Source: Pleurodeles waltl | Taxonomy: Eukaryota; Chordata; Amphibia; Caudata; Salamandridae | Direction of reading: 5' to 3' | DNA: 64,000 nucleotides | Assembly: GCF_031143425.1 (NCBI RefSeq) | Contig: NC_090450.1 | Span: 166,339,486-166,403,485, forward strand | In this document: piece after piece, positions 35,425 to 45,543 of the stretch | How positions within the stretch are numbered: position 1 is the first letter of the stretch | Layout of the letters: each line of letters begins with the position of its first letter | Notes under the pieces: generated by a model | What the model saw: the letters and a program-made list of their open reading frames with translations, nothing else | Databases searched by the model: none | What the model was told of the DNA's origin: nothing | Translations under genes and position numbers: made by a program

Positions 35425-37340
35425 GTGGCCAGGGCTATGGGCACCACTGTCGCTACGAGAAGACAGGCCTGGCTTTGTTCTTCAGGTTTCTCTCCAGATG
35501 TTCAGTTGGCCCTGCTTGATCTACCCTTTGATGGGGATAAACTTTTTGGGTCAAAGGCGGACTCTGCCCTTGAAAGATTTAAAGAAAGTAGAGCCACAGC
35601 AAAATCTTTGGGCTTGCAGGACTCCTCTTCTGTTTCTTCACGATCATTCAGAAGGTTTAGGGGGTTTGGTCGTGGCTCCTCCTTTCGGGGCAGGTTTCAA
35701 CAGCAAGTCACCACTGCCCTCCCCTACAGATCGTATAGGGGTAGGGGTAGGGTTCGAACCAGCAGCACTCTGCCTCTTCCTCTTCCTCTGGAGGGGTGCA
35801 GCAGGGAAAGCAGCCTTAGTCATCCACCAATTCCCTTGCATACTACTCCTGTAGGGGGGAGGTTAATGAACTTTCTCCACATGTGGGAGGCAATAACATC
35901 GGACTCTGGGGTCACCAGTATTGTGGGGAAAGGCTATGCCCTTCCCTTTCGGGAGTTTCCACCCCCCATCCTGCCCCGTCCTTCTTCTGTTCGGAAGAAG
36001 ATCTCCTGTTGTTAGAACAGGAGGTTCTAGTCCTCCTTTCAAAAGGTGCAGTAGAGTTGGTTCCAGAGCAGGAGAGTGGTCAGGGATGTTATTCAAGATA
36101 TTTCCTGATCCCTAAGAAGGATGGTCAGTTGGACCAATCCTGGACCTGAGGATTTTGAATTGGTTCCTCAAACAGGAAAAGTTCAAGATGCTGACCCTAG
36201 CACAGGTGCTTTTGGCATTGAACGAAGGAGATTGGATGGTGTCTGTCGACTTGCAGGATGCTTACTTTCATATCCCGATACTCAAGTCGCACAGGAAGTA
36301 TCTCCGGTTTGTGGTGGGATCGCAACACTATCAGTTTGGGGTCCTTCCATTTGGTTTTACTTCAGCACCTCAAGTCTTCACGAAGGTGATGGCGGTGGTT
36401 GCGGCAGAGCTCAGGAGGAAGGGGATAGCGATATTCCCTTACCTAGACGATTGGTTGATCAAGGCCAAGTCTCCGGAGCTTGTGCTGCGTCACCTGCAGT
36501 CAACAACCCAGTTGTTGTTCGATCTGGGTTTTTCGGTGAACGTGTCCAAATCTCACCTGGAGCCCTCTCAACGTCTCCTGTTTATAGGGGCAGTACTGGA
36601 CACAACATTGAATTGTGCCTTTACTCTGCCCCAGCGGATTCAGGACATTCAGACAAGGTTCCAATGTTTTCAAGTGGAGCGGTCATTCCAGTCCTCAAGG
36701 TCCTTCATCTGCTCAGTCTTTTTGCTTCTTGCATTCTGTTGGTCACTCAAGCACGCTGGCACATGAGGGCTCCTCAGTGGTGCCTCCGAAGGCAGTGGTT
36801 TCAACACAAAGGGGATCTCGAGGAATCGGTAAAGATTTCCAGAGACGCTGCAGCGGATCTTCGATGTGGGCTGCGGACCGCAACCTTTCCCAAGGAAGGC
36901 CATTCTCGTTGCCTCCTCCAGTGGCCACAGTGATAACGGATGCTTCCACTCTAGGGTGGGGAGCTCATCTGGGGGACCTGGAGGTCAAAGGTCATTGGTC
37001 TCCAGTGGAACAGATGTTTCACATAAATCTGTTGGAATTGCGGGCATACGTCTGGCTCTCAAGGCCTTCCTCCCTTCGCGGTCAGTCAGTCCAGGTCCTG
37101 ACGGACAACACTACCGCGATGTGGAACATCAACAAGCAGGGAGGAGTAGGGTCGTACCTTCTCTGCAGAGAAGCTCTTCGGCTATGGTCCTGGGCAAGGG
37201 ACCATCGGATTTGCTTGGTAGCAAACCATCTGGCCGGAGTCTTGAACGTGCGTGCATACAGTCTCAGTCAGCACATCTCGACCGATTACGAGTGTCGTCT
37301 TCATCCAGATCTAACCCTGTACATCTTCCAGGGTTAGGTA
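35425..37340 (+). pseudogene. DIRS reverse transcriptase and RNase H (disrupted)
   Basis: An Arg/Gly-rich tract (RRFRGFGRGSSFRGRF, near 35.66 kb) leads into the RT. From 36155 an open stretch has WMVSVDLQDAYFHIPI (first catalytic Asp), FGFTSAPQVFTKVM and FPYLDDWLIKAKS (YLDD box). A frame change near 36.7 kb leads to the RNase H part: TVITDASTLGWGAHLG, NLLELRAYVW and VQVLTDNTTAMWNINKQGG carry the acidic residues. RVYSLSQH-like and VANHLAGVLNV words end the domain near 37.26 kb. RT and RNase H together would copy the element RNA in the cytoplasm or nucleus. At least two frame changes are present. Confidence 0.85.
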
Positions 37341-37552
37341 GATCTGTTTGCCACTCGGGAGAACGCGCACTGTCTGCAGCCTCCAGTATCCGGTGCAAGG
37401 AACGTTGGGGGATGCGTTTCAGATGTCCTGGTATGGCCAGTTGCTTTACGTGTTTCCCCCCCATACCCTTGATTCCTCGGGTTCTGAGGAAGATTCGCCA
37501 AGACCGGGCCCAAGTCATCTTAATAGCTCCGGATTGGCCAAGAAGGGTGTGA
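37340..37552 (+). pseudogene. DIRS methyltransferase-like stretch
   Basis: Between RNase H and recombinase, two frames together give LFATRENAHCLQPPVS (frame starting near 37345) and PPIPLIPRVLRKIRQDRAQV followed by LIAPDWPRRV (frame ending 37552). DIRS elements often carry a DNA N6-adenine methyltransferase-like domain at this position with such PP-LI-P-VL words. Identification is by position and word pattern only. It is interrupted by a frame change. Confidence 0.5.
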
Positions 37553-37639
37553 TATTCAGATCTTCTCAAACTCTCACTGTGCCCCCCGCTCCGTCTCCCT
37601 CACAGGGCAGACCTCCTCTCACAATCGCAGGGGCAGGTT

Positions 37640-38726
37640 TTACACCCCCACCTCCAGAGCCTGCACCTTCATGCCTGGAGACTGAACAGGGCAACTTGAG
37701 TTCCTTTTCTCTCCCACCCGAGGTGGTGGATGTTATTTTATCGGCCAGGCAACACTCCACCAAATCTATCTACGCTAGCAGGTGGGCTAAATTTGTGAAT
37801 AGGTGTGCAGAGAAGCAAATTGATCCTTTACGTGCCCACTTATCGGACATTTTGTCTTTTGCGTTATCCTTGGCACAGAGGGGTTGTGCAGTTGCGACAG
37901 TTAAGGGCTACTTGTCGGCTCTGTCAGCCTTTCTGTGTCTGCCCGACCAACCCTCTTTATTTAACTCCCCAATAGTTTTGAGGTTCATAAAGGGCCTGAC
38001 TAATAGATATCCTCCCACTCCTTTCATTATGCCTCAGTGGGATTTGAACCTAGTTTTAACATTTCTTATGGGCTCACCGTTTGAGCCTATGCATTCTTGC
38101 CCCTTAAGGCTGTTGGTTCTAAAAACTGCCTTCCTTGTTGCCATTACTTCGGCTAGAAGGGTGAGTGAGCTACAGGCTCTTTCTGTTAAGCCCCCGTACA
38201 CATCCTTTTATGGGGATAAGGTGGTGTTGAGGACCAAGGCTGCTTTCTTGCCGAAGGTTGTTTCACCCTTCCATATGGGTCAGTCTATTACACTTTCCTC
38301 TTTTTATCCTCGACCTCATCCTTCGAAAAAGGAAGAAAGACTGTATCGTCTGGACCGAGAAGAGCACTGAGCTTCTTCGTAGACAGGACGAGGGAGTTCA
38401 GATTGGAAGATCAGCTCTTCATCGGGTACGTGGGAAAGAGGAAAGGAAAGGCAGTCCACAAGAGAACACTCTCCAGGTGGGTCATTCTTTGCATTAAGCT
38501 GTGTTATTCTCTGGCAAAGAAGAAACCCCCTGTTGGAATAAGAGCTCATTCCACCAGAGCTAAGTCGGCCTCTTCGGCCCTGGCTATAGGTGTTCCTGTG
38601 GTTGACATCTGCAAGGCCGCAACTTGGGCATCCCTCCACACTTTTGCGAAGCATTATTGCTTGGATTCGGAGGTGAGAAGGGATGGCCATTTTGCACGGT
38701 CGGTGCTGCAGGATTTCTTGGTCTGA
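37640..38726 (+). pseudogene. DIRS tyrosine recombinase (one frame break)
   Basis: The first part, in the frame ending at 38370, runs from SLPPEVVDVILSARQHSTKS (near 37705; N-terminal SAM-like fold) through VATVKGYLSALSAF to LVAITSARRVSELQALS, which holds the first catalytic Arg. After a frame change at about 38340-38400 the second frame (38403-38726) carries VGIRAHSTRAKSASSALA, the His-x-x-Arg pair, and CKAATWASLHTFAKHYCLD, whose Tyr after His is the nucleophile. The enzyme would insert the circular DNA copy. All catalytic residues are still visible; the single shift separates them. Confidence 0.85.
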
Positions 38727-38772
38727 CCATTCAGGCACCCTCCAGCGAGTGCGGTACTGCTTTGGGACTCTA

Positions 38773-38881
38773 TTCAATGAGTGAGGAATCCACAGGTAGT
38801 TGTATCCATCAGAAGAACAAGTTACTTACCTTCGGTAACGCCTTTTCTGGAGGATACACTAGCTACCTGTAGATTCCTCAC
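38773..38881. repeat. DIRS internal complementary region
   Basis: 38773-38814 (TTCAATGAGTGAGGAATCCA...) is the reverse complement of the extreme left end 33481-33522. 38817-38880 (ACAAGTTACTTACCTTCGG...) is the reverse complement of the extreme right end 39367-39430. The two complements abut here, as they would in the circular intermediate. In DIRS elements this region acts as template for completing the ends. Confidence 0.95.
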
Positions 38882-38984
38882 GGTCCCACCCGCCTCCCAG
38901 TTGCCTGTCTGGTCTTACCAAGATTTCCTTGGGTGAGCACCTGTATATTATTGATATGTTTATAGTGATGCAGATGTTATACAT

Positions 38985-39110
38985 GCATGTGTTTATATAT
39001 ATATATATATATATTTATGTATATATATTTATTATTGTATATTTGTATATTGTTTTATATGTATATATTTATATATATACATATTTATCTGAATGTTTTT
39101 CTATTTGATT
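38985..39110. repeat. AT-rich (TATA)n tract
   Basis: Repeated TATA, TATATT and TATGTATA words between the internal complementary region and the right terminal repeat of the DIRS element. Confidence 0.85.
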
Positions 39111-39211
39111 TAATTAAATATTATGGTAGAAGATTTTATTTGATGTGTTCGTATCAAATATGTTTTGTTGATATTTACCTGTTCGCCTCAAAGGCACGTA
39201 AAAAATGTTGA

Positions 39212-39431
39212 TAACTGACGTCAGCACGCCGGCGAGGTCCTCTTATTGCCTGTATGACGTCAGACGGCGTCGCGTGGGAGTCAGGCAATTGTGACGTCCT
39301 CGTCAACGTGCTGAAGCTGGGAGAAAATTTCCGTCGGATGCTGGCGAATGGGGAAAATTCAATGAGTGAGGAATCCACAGGTAGCTAGTGTATCCAGCAG
39401 AAAAGGCGTTACCGAAGGTAAGTAACTTGTT
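39212..39431 (+). repeat. DIRS right inverted terminal repeat and end
   Basis: 39212-39380 is the inverted copy of the left repeat. The last 50 bases (CTAGTGTATCC... to GTAACTTGTT) are not in the left repeat but are complementary to the internal region. The end includes GAAGGTAAGTAA, a strong match to a 5' splice site on the plus strand. Confidence 0.85.
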
Positions 39432-40568
39432 TGTTTGTGTCATTAATGTTAATGTCCTGAAGATAGGGCCATTTTTAACACCATATATTAGATAACTACC
39501 TGTACTGTAAGCACATATTTCTCCCCTTGCATGTGACTCGGATATTTGGATTAATTTTGCATGGGAGCAAGAACCCTGCTCATCTTTTGGACCAATTTCA
39601 CGAGGAACAAATACAGCAGCTCGACTTCTAACTGAGCCAGCGATCTACAGCCAGAGCCTGGGGTGTCACATGGAGAAGGTTAGCATGACAAAGGGTCTCA
39701 GTACAATAAAAATAACACACGATTAGCATTATAGGACAGTTTTCAAAATACCAAATTTTAGTTGGCTGCAATCTGACCTACCCCATTAATATGCTAGAGG
39801 TAGTGTGACCCATTGCAATTTGCCATAAGTACAGGTTTAGTGGCCTGTTGACATCACCAGACTGCCATGTCTGTGATGTCTTTTAAACAAAACAATCAGG
39901 TTTTAATGTAGAATGTCCCATGAAGGAAAATTAGATACATTTAAAAAAAAAAAAGAACATCGCACAAACCACTTTTTAAGCGTAGGCAGTGGTCCCGTGG
40001 ACTATTGCCTTCTCCTAAAATTGTTTTTCTCCACATTCACAAATGAGAAGGGGTCCCATGGGGACCTCTTCCCATTTCTGAATAGTTTCCACTTCCTTTG
40101 AGTTGGTAGCATATTGTTTATGTGTGTTAGAAGTTTTCAGTCACAAATCAGTATTTGGAAGTAATGCCTTTAACTCACCCCTGCAAAATACTTCTTTGGT
40201 ATGCACTCACAAACGTAAATTGCGATTTAGTAACATGTAAACCTAGTTTCAGTTCAGGTTTTCAACATACCAAAATTTCATTTAAAAGTGACAAATGCTC
40301 TGAATTTAATGAGCTTGAGCCTTTGCAAGCATGCTAAAGCTTTGTAAGTGATGCCCATTGTGTCTTCTGATTATGCTTGACATTTATTTTCAGATCCATC
40401 AGGGAGGGATCCATTTATAAAGAGAAGGTCAAACATTTGTGTCCATTAGCAAATAACTTTGGCACTGTGTGACAAACATCCCAAAAATTTGGTTGAAGTT
40501 TGGAATGATTTGTTTTCTGTTGTTATGTCAAGTTTTGTGTCAATCCATGAAAACGGTACTATATATAC
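39432..40568. other. Intronic sequence between DIRS and Harbinger elements
   Basis: No gene recognised. Around 39950-40100 a stretch with GGGGTCCCATGGGGACC has the look of a small palindromic repeat, but no ends were found. Confidence 0.45.
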
Positions 40569-40571
40569 CAA

Positions 40572-40860
40572 GGGAGTCATTACAACATTGGCGGGAAAAG
40601 CTGCTTACCGCCGTGCAGAAGACCGCCAACACACCACCGTGGCTGCGAAATTCCACCACAGCTATTACGAAATCCGACAAAATTCAGACTCCCACACAAG
40701 TCCGCCACACCAAAGGTCAGTGATAAACTGGCGAAAACAAAACCTCCACCGTCACGTCAACAGAAATACGCCCATGCTATCACGACCCACGAATCCACGC
40801 GGCGGTCTTTCAACCGCGGTATTCCATTGGCGGTTCACACCGCCGCGCTCAAAATAGACA
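40572..40860 (+). repeat. Harbinger outer left terminal region
   Basis: Starts GGGAGTCATTACAAC and carries several CCGCC and GGCGGT words (for example GACCGCCAACAC and ATTGGCGGTTCACACCGCC). These match the orientation-reversed words near the right end and the internal copy at 42935-43235. They are candidate transposase or Myb binding sites (inference). Confidence 0.8.
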
Positions 40861-40946
40861 CACATCTCCAAAACACCACCACATTGGACAATTCGAAATA
40901 CACACACCTGATACACATACACACACCACTCCCACACAATCAATAC

Positions 40947-40954
40947 TATATAAA
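40947..40954 (+). promoter_or_regulatory. TATA box of Myb1 copy A
   Basis: TATATAAA, about 205 bases before the ATG at 41159. The matching position of copy B has AATATAAAA at 43323-43331. Confidence 0.5.
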
Positions 40955-41158
40955 ACAAACACCCACATCACCCACAAACCCCTATGACCAAAAATTTAGA
41001 CGAAGGCCAGAGAGACAGCACAGCATAGACAACCCCACCATACAGAGGCACACAACACCATCACCCACACTACTTCCACGCACAAAACACCACACACCAC
41101 TACATATCACCACACTTATCACCACATACACCACCCCACACATCACCTACACCACCCC

Positions 41159-42678
41159 ATGGCACGGCAAAGACAACCCAGGTTCTCGGAGGAGGAGCTC
41201 AGGGTCATGGTGGAGGAAATCTCCGGGTAGAGCCACAGCTATTTGGATCACAGGTGAAGCACACCTCCATAGCTAGGAAGATGGAGCTATGGCAAAGAAT
41301 AGTCGACAGGGTCAACGCAGTGGGACAGCACCCAAGAAATTGGGACGACATTGGGAAGAGGTGGAACGACCTACGGGGGAAGGTGCGTTCCATGGTCTCC
41401 AGACACAACATCGTGGTACAGCGGACTGGCGGCGGACCCCCACCTCCTCTCCCACAACTAACAACATGGGAGGAGCAGGTCTTGACTATTATGCATCCCG
41501 AGGGCCTTGGAGGAGTCGGTGGAGGAATGGACTCTGGTAAGTCAAATCTTAACTATCATATCCCCCACCCTACCTGCATGCTATCACAGACCCCCACCCT
41601 CACCCCCCCATCACTCCAACTCCTTGCATATGTACTACTAACACAAACCACCCATCCCAACAGCAAGCCCTGCATGACACAACAAAGCATGGACACCCCT
41701 CACTAAAGCATGCCCACTGCACATACCCATAACACCCCCCTCAACCATCATCACACAAGCCCCCACACAGGAATGCTAGCACTGGGGTACACGCTCACCC
41801 ACCCATTGCACACCATGACACACACAGATGCAATAATCATGCTTTTACACCCCTGCAGGACCACTACCCAACATCACCAGACAGGAGGGTCCAGACATCT
41901 CTACCCCACCCACAGAAGAGGCCCACAGTGATGACAGCAGCTCTGTCCAACTGGATCCAGATGACCAGCCCGGACCATCGTGGTCCTTGGGTCAGTCGTT
42001 CCCCACACCCAGTCACAGGCCACCACAGACCTTCCACCCTCTGGTAACACCAGCACAGCACCCACCCAGCGGGCCCATACCTCCGTACCCAGGACACGTC
42101 AATCAGCTGTGTGTCCACCACTACAGGGAACCCAGGATAACCCACCACCCCAACCACAACAGGGACCTGGGGGCAGTGGGCACACGGTCCAGAGGACGGA
42201 GGCCCAGGAACACAGGGGAACTGGGAGGGCTGCTGTGTGACAGGGGGCGGACATGCCTAGGGAACCCACTCTCCACGAGGCCCTCTCCTCCATCATGGGA
42301 GCATACCACCACTCCCAGGAGACGATGGCAACGGTCCTGGCCAAGTTTCAGGAGACCCAGCGCCTGCAGGAGGAACAGAATTTGGGCTTCAGGGAGGAAC
42401 TCAGAACCATCAGCACTACCCTAGGCACCATCGTAGGGGTGCTGAAGGAGATACTTAACACCAGGAGGGACACTGTGGCACTGCAAGGGGCCCCTGACAC
42501 TAGCATGGACGAAGAACTGCCCACCACCTCCGCCGGTGCTAGTGGACAGGAGGCACCGCCACAGGACCAGCACCCCACCCCTTGCAGATGGAGAACCACC
42601 CCACAAACGGTCCCTGAGATCCAGGAGCAGGACAGAGCACGATGCCAAGACCCCCGCCAAGAAATGAGACCACCCTGA
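41159..42678 (+). pseudogene. Myb1 (Myb/SANT-like protein) copy A, broken
   Basis: Relative of Myb1 copy B. The ATG at 41159 starts MARQRQPRFSEEELRVMVEE. A 1-bp deletion relative to copy B, at about 41216-41222, leads to TAG; the correct frame resumes with ARKMELWQRIVDRVNAVGQH and KRWNDLRGKVRSMVSRHN. Exon 1 ends at 41536 (CTCTG|GTAAGT) and exon 2 starts at 41859 after CCCCTGCAG. A second 1-bp deletion near 41995 (CAGTCGTT versus CAGTCGGTT in B) shifts the frame again. A TGA at 42238-42240, shared with copy B, precedes a helical part (MGAYHHSQETMATVLAKFQE). AATAAA follows at 42855-42860. At least two private lesions make this a pseudogene. Confidence 0.8.
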
Positions 42679-42934
42679 TTGTCATCCCACTGTCCCACTT
42701 TGTAACCCTGTCCATATTGGAACTACGCCAGCTCCACTTCCTGTGCCCATATGGGCAGTGCACCTGTGAGACTAATAGACTGGACTCTCCCATGGACATT
42801 TCTCCACCATCACCCCTCACACTTTTACCACCCCCCTCCAATATTTAGCACTTCAATAAACACCCTTGAAGCACAAAACAATCTGGAGTCAGTCTGTGAT
42901 TTTGAAAATGTGTATTAGCAATGACAGTGACAAA

Positions 42935-43235
42935 GGGGGTCATTCTGACCTCGGCGGTAAAAGGCGCTTACTGCCGGTCAGAAGACCGCCATTACACCGC
43001 CGCGGCCGCGGTAAACCGCCACGGTCATTCTGACCCGCTCCCTCAAAACCTCCAAAAACCCGACAACCACAAAAGTCCGCCACAGCAAAGGTCAGCGAAA
43101 AAATGGCGATGACCAAACCTCCACCACCACGCCAACAGAAATACGCCCATGCCATTACGACCCACCAATCCACGCGGCGGTCTTACAACCGCGGTATTCC
43201 ATTGGCGGTACACACCGCCACGGTCAAAATACACA
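42935..43235 (+). repeat. Internal Harbinger left terminus
   Basis: GGGGGTCATTCTGACC at 42935, preceded by CAAA, is a second left end followed by the same GCGG/CCGCC pattern as the outer left region. There is no second right terminus to pair with it, so it reflects a tandem duplication of the left arm rather than a simple nested insertion. Confidence 0.75.
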
Positions 43236-43534
43236 TACCCGTACAAAACACAACCACATTGGACAATTTGAAATACACACACCTGAGGCACATACACACA
43301 CCACTCCCACACACCCAATACAATATAAAACACACACCCATATCACCCACAAACCCCTACGACCACAATTGCGAATCAAGGACAGAAAGAGACAGCACTG
43401 CTTAGAGTAGACCATCACACAGAGGCCAATCACAACATCACCCACACAATTACCACGCACAAAACACCATACACCACCACACACATCACACTCTACAACA
43501 CATACAACATCCCTCACCTCATCCACACCACCCC

Positions 43535-44630
43535 ATGGCACCCCAAAGACACCCCAGGTTCTCTGACGCAGAACTCAGGGTCATGGTGGAGGAAATAGTT
43601 CGTGTAGAGCCCCAGCTATTCGGGGCACAGGTGCAGCACCGCTCCACAATTGCTAGGAAGATGGAGCTATGGCAAAGGATAGTGGACAGGGTCAACGCGG
43701 TGGGACAGCATCCACGCAATCGGGAGGACATCAGGAAGCGATGGAACGACCTACGGGGGAAGGTGCGTTCCATGGTATCAAGGCACAACATCGCGGTGCA
43801 GAAGACTGGCGGCGGACCCCCACCTACTCCCCCAGAATTCCCAGCATGGGAGGAGGAAGTCTTGCACATCCTGCATCCTGAGGGCCTCGCAGGAGTAGGC
43901 GGAGGAATGGACTCTGGTAAGTCAAATCTTAACTACTACTTCCCACCCCCACCCCACCTGCGTGCCAGCACATACCCCCACCCTCACCCCCACCCCCATC
44001 ACACCAACTCCTTGCAAATGTCCCACCATCACAACCCACCCATCCCAACACCTAGACCTGCATGCGACCACAAAGCATGGACACCCATCACCAAAGCATG
44101 CCCACCGCACACACACATCACCCCCACAAGCCACCCTCACAAAAGCCCCCAGAAAGGAATGCCAGCACTGGGGTACACGGGCACCCACCCATCACACGAA
44201 ATCCCACACACAGAAGCTATAACCATACCCTTATACCCCAGCAGGACCCGAACGCCACCACACCGCCACGGAGGGTACAGAGATGTCCATCCCACCACCA
44301 GAAGAGGCCCCCAGCGATGACAGCAGCTCTGTCTCCCTGGACCCAGATGACCAGCCCAGCCCATCGGGGACCTCTGGACAGTCGGTTCCCCACACACAGC
44401 CACAGGCTACAGCAGACCTAACCCCCTCTGGGAACACCAGCACAGCTCCCACCCAGCGAGCCCATGCCTCTGTCTCCAGGACACGTCAATCAGCGGTGTG
44501 TCCGCCACTACAGGGAACCCAGGTTGACCCACCACCCCAACAACAGGGACCTGGGGGCAGTGGTAGTGGGCACACCGTCCAGGGGACAGAGGCCCAGGGA
44601 AACAGGGGAACTGGGAGGGCTGCTGTGTGA
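43535..44630 (+). CDS. Myb1 copy B: Myb/SANT-like Harbinger protein, N-terminal part
   Basis: Exon 1 (43535-43916) starts MAPQRHPRFSDAELRVMVEE in the context CACCCCATGG. It holds a Myb/SANT-like trihelix: helix 1 FSDAELRVMVEEI, helix 2 around MELWQRIVDRVNAVG, helix 3 around REDIRKRWNDLRGKVRS. The donor is CTCTG|GTAAGT. Exon 2 begins at 44245 after CCCCAGCAG and joins in phase 1, giving an acidic Ser/Pro/Gln-rich region (DDSSSVSLDPDDQPSPS) up to TGA at 44628-44630. Known Harbinger Myb proteins (NAIF1 is a domesticated relative) bind DNA ends and carry the transposase into the nucleus; that role here is inferred. Convergent with transposase copy 1 downstream. No private frameshift is visible in the N-terminal part. 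Confidence 0.75.
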
Positions 44631-45038
44631 CAGGGGGGGGACAGGCCAAGGGAACCCACTGTCTAAGAGGCCCTCACCACCATCATGGGAGCATACCACC
44701 ACTCCCAGGAGACGATGGCGACGGTACTGGCCAGGTTCCAGGAGATCCAGGCACAGCAGGAGGAACGGTACATGGGGTTCAGAGAGGAACTCAGGAACAT
44801 CGGTTCCGCAATGGGGACCATAGTCCTGGCCCTTAACCAGATAGTCACCACATTGCGGGACCATGTGGCACCCCAAAGGGCCCCTGTCACTAGCCTGGAC
44901 CAGGAACAGCCTACCACCTCCGCCGGCGCTAGTGGACAGGAGGCCCCCACACAACGACAGGCCACCAGAACCCCACCTCCTGCTGAAGAACAACCACCCC
45001 GCAAGCGGAACCTGAGATCACACAAGAAGACAGAGTAG
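44631..45038 (+). CDS. Myb1 copy B: C-terminal helical part, after an in-frame TGA
   Basis: The region continues in the same frame after the TGA. It contains another stop (CTG-TCTAA type, near 44673) and then an open stretch from the ATG at 44685: MGAYHHSQETMATVLARFQE, then a helical EELRNIGSAMGTIVLALNQI stretch and a basic end PPRKRNLRSHKKTE that looks like a nuclear localisation signal. Copy A has the same helical part, with its upstream ATG as MPREPTLHEALSSIM. AATAAA at 45252-45257 lies downstream. It may be a lost C-terminal domain, an exon reached by another splice, or a separately started protein. Confidence 0.55.
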
Positions 45039-45543
45039 GATTGCAAGACCCCCGCCAGCATAAGATACCCCCTGATGTCATCCCACTGTCCCACATTGTC
45101 ACCCTGTCCAACCTTAAACTGCCCCTGCTCCATCCTTCCACAGGCATATGGACAATGCACCTGTGAGACTGAGAACTGGACTCTGCCATGGACGTTACTC
45201 CACCCCCACCCATCACCGTTTTACTATCATGTACCTATATGTAGCACTTAAAATAAATCACTTATTGCACTTACAATAACAGGAGTCTGCTTGTATTTTT
45301 AACAAATGTATTACACATAACGGTGCATTTATGTTCTGTTACATTGTGATGACAACATACCAATGACAATAAGCAGTAGTCCATGGGCAAACAAAGCTGA
45401 AGTCACGCAGTTGGTCATACAGCTCTGAAAAGGGAAGGGAAAGTCACAATTCAGTCAAAAGGAAATGGGGGGAAACACAGACAGTAGAGAGGCAGGAGGC
45501 CTGAAGTAAATGGGAAATGGCGTGGGTGATTCTTACCTGTGTG

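Larger units (their letters stand above)
33481..39431 (+). mobile_element. DIRS-type tyrosine-recombinase retrotransposon, nearly full length
   Basis: A 5.95-kb element with all DIRS hallmarks: inverted terminal repeats of about 180 bp, an internal complementary region (38773-38881) made of the complements of both outer ends joined head to tail, a Cys-rich gag-like start, a DIRS-type RT/RNase H, a methyltransferase-like stretch and a tyrosine recombinase with its terminal HY motif. There is no target duplication, as expected, because DIRS elements integrate a circular copy by recombination. Several frame breaks make it non-functional. Its sense strand is antisense to the host gene. DIRS elements are documented as abundant in salamander genomes. 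Confidence 0.9.
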
